Part shown: positions 6,678 through 10,889 of the stretch, one piece after another
Numbering within the stretch: position 1 is the first letter of the stretch
Layout: each line of letters starts with the position of its first letter
Assembly: GCA_015486505.1 (NCBI GenBank)
Contig: WFRP01000273.1
Coordinates: forward strand, 1 to 10,889
From: Pseudomonadota bacterium
GTDB lineage: Bacteria > Desulfobacterota > Anaeroferrophillalia > Anaeroferrophillales > Tharpellaceae
DNA length: 10,889 nucleotides
Reading direction: 5' to 3'
The notes under the pieces: generated by a model
Told to the model about the DNA's origin: nothing
Databases searched by the model: none
What the model saw: only the letters and a program-made list of their open reading frames with translations
Translations under genes and position numbers: made by a program

Positions 6678-6712
6678 AGTGCTTAGGCACTTTGCCATGA
6701 CCCTTTTTTTTT
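6664..6712 (+). terminator. trp attenuator terminator
   Basis: AAAAGGGT (6664-6671) pairs with ACCCTTTT (6700-6707). Inside are TGG/CCA and a perfect inner stem AAGTGC, loop TTAG, GCACTT (6677-6692). Nine T residues follow at 6704-6712. It sits between the Trp-rich leader ORF and the trpE ribosome-binding site, as expected for transcription attenuation. Confidence 0.88.
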
Positions 6713-6723
6713 ACAGGAAAATT

Positions 6724-8220
6724 ATGGAAGCAAAAATTTATCCGTCCCGGGAAAACTTTATTGAACTGGCGGCCGCTCATGATTACATTCCGGTCTGCCG
6801 TGAGATCGTTGCCGATCTTGATACGCCCTTGACTTTGTATCATAAGCTGGCGGCAAAAGAGGAGTTTTCTTTTCTGCTGGAGAGTCTTGAAGGCGGCGAG
6901 CGCTGGGGGCGTTACAGCTTTATCGGTTATCGGCCGGCTTTGACCTTTTATCAGCGTCAGGATGAGATTACGATTGTCTGTAACGGCGAAAGCAAAGTTA
7001 TCCGGGCCCGGGACCCGTTGCCGGAGATGGCCGGGGTTATCAAAAAAATGCGCCCGGCCCAGGTGCCGGGGCTCCCGGATTTTTACGGCGGCGCGGTCGG
7101 CTTTTTCTCGTTTGAGACGGTTAAGGCTTTTGAAAAAATTCCCCATACGGTCGCAGATGATGTCGGCGGGGCCGATGCCTGGTTTATGGTTCCCGGAATT
7201 CTTTTAGTCCATGACAATTTAAGACACACGCTTTCTCTGCTATGTCTGGTTGAGGTGGGGAAATCACGTTTGGATATTGAAAAACTGGCATCGATTTACC
7301 GTGACGCTCTGACGGAACTTGATGAGGTGGTCAAACGTATCCGGCAGCCGTTAAACTGGGTTGCGCCGCCGAAACTTACGGAGCCGCTTGATTTTATTGC
7401 TAATATGAGTCAGGATGAATATCAGTCCATGGTGAAAAAGGCGGTCGATTATGTTAAGGCCGGTGATTTGATTCAGGTGGTTTTGGCCCAGCGCTTCAAA
7501 TGTCTGCAGCCTTTGGACCCGACTGCGATTTATCGCGCTTTGCGCCTGATTAACCCCTCGCCCTATATGTTTCATTTTAATTTCAATGGTGAACGGCTGA
7601 TCGGCTCATCGCCGGAACTTTTGGTGCGGAAGGACGGGCGCCGGGTGGCGGTGCGGCCGATTGCCGGGACCCGGCCGCGTGGCGCCGATGCCGCCGCCGA
7701 CCTGCGACTCGCGCAAGAATTGCTTCTCGATCCCAAAGAGGTCGCCGAACATGTGATGCTGGTTGATTTGGGCCGCAACGATATCGGCCGGGTCGCCCAA
7801 TACGGAAAAGTCAAGGTCGATGAACTGATGAAGATTGAGCGTTATTCGCATGTGATGCATATCGTCTCCCATGTTGAAGGGCAACTGCGCGCTGATCTTG
7901 ATATGTTCGATACCTTTCGCGCCTGTTATCCGGCCGGTACTGTCAGCGGGGCGCCCAAGGTCAGGGCTTTGGAAATTATTGATGAACTGGAGCCGCTTCG
8001 GCGCGGGCCTTACGCCGGGGCGGTCGGTTATTTCGGTTTTTCCGGGGATATGGATTTTGCGATTACAATCCGCACGGTTACGGTGAAAGACGGGATCAGC
8101 TATTTTCAGGCCGGGGCCGGGATTGTCGCTGATTCACGCCCGGAGATGGAGTATCAGGAAACCATTAACAAAGCCTCGGCGATGCGCCGGGCTTTAGAAC
8201 TTGCAGCTAAGGGCTGGTAG
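6724..8220 (+). CDS. trpE: Anthranilate synthase component I
   Basis: The 498-residue protein converts chorismate and ammonia (from the glutamine amidotransferase partner TrpG) to anthranilate, the first committed step of tryptophan synthesis. The N-terminal LLES motif (residues 51-54) belongs to the Trp-binding pocket, so feedback inhibition is expected. The chorismate-binding domain shows PIAGTRPRG near 312, where the Ala marks TrpE rather than PabB (Lys there). It also has LVDLGRNDIGRVA, FRACYPAGTVSGAPKVRA and GAGIVADSRPEMEYQET. Length is normal. The ATG at 6724 follows ACAGGAAAATT at good spacing; the frame is open upstream to an ATG at 6649, but that extension would translate the terminator hairpin. 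It is first in trpEDCF, under leader-peptide attenuation. No trpG follows it. Confidence 0.97.
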   Translation: MEAKIYPSRENFIELAAAHDYIPVCREIVADLDTPLTLYHKLAAKEEFSFLLESLEGGERWGRYSFIGYRPALTFYQRQDEITIVCNGESKVIRARDPLPEMAGVIKKMRPAQVPGLPDFYGGAVGFFSFETVKAFEKIPHTVADDVGGADAWFMVPGILLVHDNLRHTLSLLCLVEVGKSRLDIEKLASIYRDALTELDEVVKRIRQPLNWVAPPKLTEPLDFIANMSQDEYQSMVKKAVDYVKAGDLIQVVLAQRFKCLQPLDPTAIYRALRLINPSPYMFHFNFNGERLIGSSPELLVRKDGRRVAVRPIAGTRPRGADAAADLRLAQELLLDPKEVAEHVMLVDLGRNDIGRVAQYGKVKVDELMKIERYSHVMHIVSHVEGQLRADLDMFDTFRACYPAGTVSGAPKVRALEIIDELEPLRRGPYAGAVGYFGFSGDMDFAITIRTVTVKDGISYFQAGAGIVADSRPEMEYQETINKASAMRRALELAAKGW

Positions 8221-8232
8221 GAGAGTTAAATT

Positions 8233-9270
8233 ATGGATATTAAAGAGGCGATCGCGAAAGTTATTGAGCTAAGATCATTAACGGCTCCGGAGATGGAGTC
8301 GGTGATGACCCAGATTATGACCGGCGGCGCGACCCCGGCACAGGTTGCGGCCCTGATAACCGGGCTGCGTATGAAAGGGGAGGCGGTTGCCGAAATTACC
8401 GGGGCGGCCCGGGTTATGCGCCGGCAGGCGACCCGGATTGATACCGGTCTTGATTTGGATGCTGATGATACGATTCTGGTCGATACCTGTGGTACCGGCG
8501 GCGACGGCAGCCATACGTTTAATATTTCAACGGTTACGGCTCTGGTTGCCGCCGGGGCCGGGCTTAAAGTTGCCAAACATGGAAATCGCTCAGTTTCCAG
8601 CAGTTGCGGCAGTGCCGATGTCTTAAAGGCGCTCGGGGTAAATCTGGAGCTGTCAGCGGAACAGGTGGCATCTTCAATTAAAAAAATCGGTATCGGTTTT
8701 CTCTTTGCGCCGCTTCTGCACGGGGCGATGAAATATGCGATCGGTCCCCGGCGTGAGATCGGGGTACGGACTATTTTTAATCTTTTAGGGCCGTTGACCA
8801 ATCCGGCCGGGGCCAATGTGCAGTTGCTCGGGGTTTATGATAGTGATCTGGTTTTTCCGCTGGCCGAGGTTTTAAGAGATCTCGGCAGCCATAGGGCGAT
8901 GGTTGTCCACGGTGCCGGAGGTCTGGATGAATTAAGCCTGGCCGGCAGTAACCGGATCGCCTGGCTTAAGGGGGATGAGATTGCCGAGCTTAGTTTTGCT
9001 CCGGCGGAAGCCGGACTTAAAGAGGCGCCATTAACGGCGCTTGTCGGCGGTGACCCTGAGTTCAATGCCGAGCTGGTATTAAAAATCCTCGCAGGTGCCG
9101 CCGGGCCGCAGCGGGATGTGGTACTCTTAAACAGTGCCGCACTTTTTGTTTGTACAGGTCTGGTTGAGGATTTTCATCAGGGGGTTGAACTGGCGGCCGC
9201 CACAATCGACGAGGGCCGCGCCCGGCGTAAACTTGCGGAGTTGATTGAATTCAGCCGGCAGGAATTATAG
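8233..9270 (+). CDS. trpD: Anthranilate phosphoribosyltransferase
   Basis: This 345-residue enzyme transfers phosphoribose from PRPP to anthranilate, the second step of the pathway. The PRPP-binding loop GTGGDG starts at residue 87, followed by HTFNISTVTA and the anthranilate/PRPP motif KHGNRSVSS from residue 115. PRREIGVRTIFNLLGPLTNPAG is the other family signature. Length matches stand-alone TrpD, so there is no fused TrpG glutaminase domain as in E. coli. The gene starts 12 bases after the trpE stop, with GGAGAG between them, consistent with one transcript. Nothing is missing or unusual in its motifs. Confidence 0.97.
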   Translation: MDIKEAIAKVIELRSLTAPEMESVMTQIMTGGATPAQVAALITGLRMKGEAVAEITGAARVMRRQATRIDTGLDLDADDTILVDTCGTGGDGSHTFNISTVTALVAAGAGLKVAKHGNRSVSSSCGSADVLKALGVNLELSAEQVASSIKKIGIGFLFAPLLHGAMKYAIGPRREIGVRTIFNLLGPLTNPAGANVQLLGVYDSDLVFPLAEVLRDLGSHRAMVVHGAGGLDELSLAGSNRIAWLKGDEIAELSFAPAEAGLKEAPLTALVGGDPEFNAELVLKILAGAAGPQRDVVLLNSAALFVCTGLVEDFHQGVELAAATIDEGRARRKLAELIEFSRQEL

Positions 9271-9280
9271 GAGATATTCA

Positions 9281-10066
9281 GTGTCGATACTGGAGAAAAT
9301 TATCGCGGTTAAACGTCAGGAAGTTGTTGAACTTAAAAAAAACGGCCTTGAAGCTGTGCGGGCGCGATTTGCCGGGGTTGAGCGCGGCACGCGCCGGTCG
9401 CTGCTGCGGGCTTTGAGCGCGAATGAGGCAAAGCCCGGGATTATCGCCGAGATTAAAAAAGCCTCTCCTTCAGCCGGGGTTTTGCGGGAAGATTTTGTCC
9501 CGGTTGAGTTGGCTGGAGACTATCAAAAGGCCGGCGCGGCGGCGATTTCGATTGTAACCGATGAGCCGTTTTTTCAAGGATCTCTGAACTGGCTGCCGCA
9601 GGTGCGGATGTTGGTTGATTTGCCGGTTTTACGCAAGGAGTTTATTGTTGATCCGATCCAGATTGAAGAGAGCCGGATTGCCGGGGCGGACGCGATTTTG
9701 CTGATCGCTTCGGTTTTAAGTGAAGCCGAGTTGGCACAGTTCCAGGCGCGGGCGGCGGAACTTGACCTTGAATGTCTGGTTGAGGTGCGCGATCTTGCCG
9801 ATGCCGCCAAGGTGAGCGCGGCCGGGGCCCCGCTTGTCGGGATCAATAATCGGAATCTTGCCGATTTCAGCATTGATTTGCAGCGCAGTATTGATTTGCT
9901 GGAGCAGCTTCCGCCAACCTCCCTGATTGTCAGTGAAAGCGGCATCGAAAAAGCGGCCGATATTAAAAAACTCCAGGCGGCCGGGATCAACGCCTTTCTG
10001 ATCGGCAGCAGTCTGGTTAAGGCCGGAAAAAACCGGCAGAAACTACTCAAAGAGCTGCTTCAATGA
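9281..10066 (+). CDS. trpC: Indole-3-glycerol phosphate synthase
   Basis: The 261-residue TIM-barrel enzyme closes the ring of CdRP to give indole-3-glycerol phosphate, releasing carbon dioxide. The catalytic EIKKASPS segment starts at Glu57 and includes Lys59 and Ser62. RKEFIVDP, LVEVRD, GINNRNL and SESGIEKAADI supply the remaining Lys, Glu, Asn and Glu/Ser residues of the active site. The GTG at 9281 is chosen because AGGAGA lies six to seven bases upstream and the protein then begins at the usual helix (SILEKIIAVKRQEV). An in-frame ATG at 9245 would overlap trpD by 26 bases and add atypical residues. It lies 10 bases after trpD and overlaps trpF by four bases. It is not fused to TrpF, unlike in E. 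coli. Confidence 0.96.
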   Translation: MSILEKIIAVKRQEVVELKKNGLEAVRARFAGVERGTRRSLLRALSANEAKPGIIAEIKKASPSAGVLREDFVPVELAGDYQKAGAAAISIVTDEPFFQGSLNWLPQVRMLVDLPVLRKEFIVDPIQIEESRIAGADAILLIASVLSEAELAQFQARAAELDLECLVEVRDLADAAKVSAAGAPLVGINNRNLADFSIDLQRSIDLLEQLPPTSLIVSESGIEKAADIKKLQAAGINAFLIGSSLVKAGKNRQKLLKELLQ

Positions 10067-10719
10067 GTACCATAATCAAGATATGCGGTTTGACCCGGCC
10101 GGAAGATGTCGAGTCGGTGGTCAAACTCGGGGCGGATCTGTTAGGCTTTGTTTTCGCGCAAAGCTCGCGCCGGGTCACGCCGGAAAAGGCGGTGAAAATC
10201 AGCCGGAATCTGCCGGAAGATATTTTGCGGGTCGGAGTTTTTGTTGACGCGCCGCTCAATGAAATTAAGGATATAGCCGCGTTTTGCCGACTCGATCTTC
10301 TGCAGTTGCATGGTTCCGAAGATGAGGCTTACTGTGCGGCTTTAAGTGAATTTAATTTGCTTAAAGTTTTCCGGTTAGGGCGTTCGCAAACAGCGGCGAA
10401 ACCTGAGATAGAGAATTTCTGGGCCGTTTTGCTCGATACCTGGCTGCCGGATCAGGCCGGCGGCGGCGGCCGGGTTTTCGACTGGCGCCTGGCGGCCCCT
10501 TTTGCCGGGTCACGGTTTTTTCTGGCCGGCGGTTTGACTTCGGACAACGTTCAGGCCGCCATCGCTCAGACCCGGCCTTTTGGCGTTGATGTCAGTTCCG
10601 GGGTTGAATCAGCCCCAGGAATTAAAGACCGGGCTCAGATGGAAAACTTTATTAAAGCCGTCAGAGAAGCTGATAACCGCCTTAGCTCAAAGACTCAACT
10701 TTCTGAAAATATAAGGTAA
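10063..10719 (+). CDS. trpF: Phosphoribosylanthranilate isomerase
   Basis: The 218-residue enzyme performs the Amadori rearrangement of PR-anthranilate to CdRP, the substrate of TrpC. KICGLTRPEDV carries the catalytic Cys8; LGFVFAQSSRRV, VGVFVDAP, LQLHG, a general-acid Asp in LLDTW, and the phosphate-binding LAGGLTSDNV and VDVSSGVESAPG are all present. The start ATG overlaps the trpC stop (ATGA), implying translational coupling. The TAA stop at 10717-10719 lies within GTAACTATTCAGCC, the terminal repeat of a MITE-like element, so the last residues and stop may have been set by the insertion. The conserved core ends well before, so the enzyme should be active. Confidence 0.96.
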   Translation: MSTIIKICGLTRPEDVESVVKLGADLLGFVFAQSSRRVTPEKAVKISRNLPEDILRVGVFVDAPLNEIKDIAAFCRLDLLQLHGSEDEAYCAALSEFNLLKVFRLGRSQTAAKPEIENFWAVLLDTWLPDQAGGGGRVFDWRLAAPFAGSRFFLAGGLTSDNVQAAIAQTRPFGVDVSSGVESAPGIKDRAQMENFIKAVREADNRLSSKTQLSENIR

Positions 10720-10889
10720 CTATTCAGCCAAATTTTACCCCCCCCACCTTCTGGAGGGGGCGGGGGTGGTTTTTCGTAAGCGGTTGCGGAAACGATTTCG
10801 TTGTTTTTCGGAAGCGAGCGGGAGCCCATTAGTACCTTACAGGTTATTTTCTTGTTTTTTTCGACAGCTTTTTTCAACTGTAAAAACAA
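10716..10889. mobile_element. MITE-like element 2, right part beyond window
   Basis: The element begins GTAACTATTCAGCC (10716-10729), followed by a C/G-run hairpin, and from 10764 to 10852 it is identical to bases 1-89. The core repeat starts at 10830 in reverse orientation. Its variable hairpin has a left arm ATTTTCTTGTTTTT (10846-10859) and a partial right arm AAAAACAA (10882-10889) where the window ends. A further small ACAG/CTGT stem lies in the loop. The element sits immediately after trpF, starting in its stop codon. No transposase is visible. Confidence 0.65.
10738..10774 (+). terminator. Possible terminator after trpF, in the element's left end
   Basis: Eight C residues (10738-10745), an A bulge and CCT pair with AGG and two G runs (10755-10766) interrupted by one C. 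The loop is TCTGG. TGG and five T residues (10770-10774) follow. The form is terminator-like and lies 19 bases past the trpF stop. Whether it ends the operon is unknown, since trpB and trpA commonly follow. Confidence 0.4.

Overview
The window is bacterial housekeeping DNA broken up by an unusual family of structured intergenic repeats. High coding density, Shine-Dalgarno-led genes, a tightly packed trp operon with classical leader-peptide attenuation, and the pnp, rnd and ygiQ gene types point to a Gram-negative, proteobacteria-like organism of moderately high GC. A deltaproteobacterial (Desulfobacterota) origin is my guess only; nothing here proves it.

Layout. Bases 1-342 are most of a non-coding, MITE-like element whose left end lies outside the window. 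Bases 411-2504 encode polynucleotide phosphorylase (pnp). It converges on ribonuclease D (rnd, 3776-2628, minus strand), and the two share a bidirectional hairpin terminator. Divergent from rnd are a 22-codon upstream ORF (3945-4013) and a YgiQ-type radical SAM protein (4010-5827). Bases 5828-6500 have no intact gene. They hold a minus-strand fragment of a MORN-type (YwqK-like) repeat protein, then three tandem copies of a 135-148 bp hairpin-rich repeat, closed by a perfect 10-bp stem hairpin.

Bases 6541-10719 are the trp operon. A 29-codon leader peptide with three consecutive Trp codons and an antiterminator/terminator pair precede trpE, trpD, trpC and trpF. These catalyse chorismate to anthranilate, PR-anthranilate, then (trpF isomerase, trpC synthase) indole-3-glycerol phosphate. 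trpG is absent between trpE and trpD; trpB and trpA, if linked, must lie beyond the window. The trpF stop codon lies inside the terminal repeat of a second copy of the MITE-like element (10716 to the window end). Its first part is identical over 89 bp to the window start.

The most unusual content is the repeat family. Its core unit occurs five times (two are in the terminal elements). Inside each unit is a hairpin whose loop and upper stem differ in sequence and length between copies while pairing is kept. This suggests selection on a folded DNA or RNA form. No new protein-coding system was found; the candidate for something undescribed is this repeat/MITE family.
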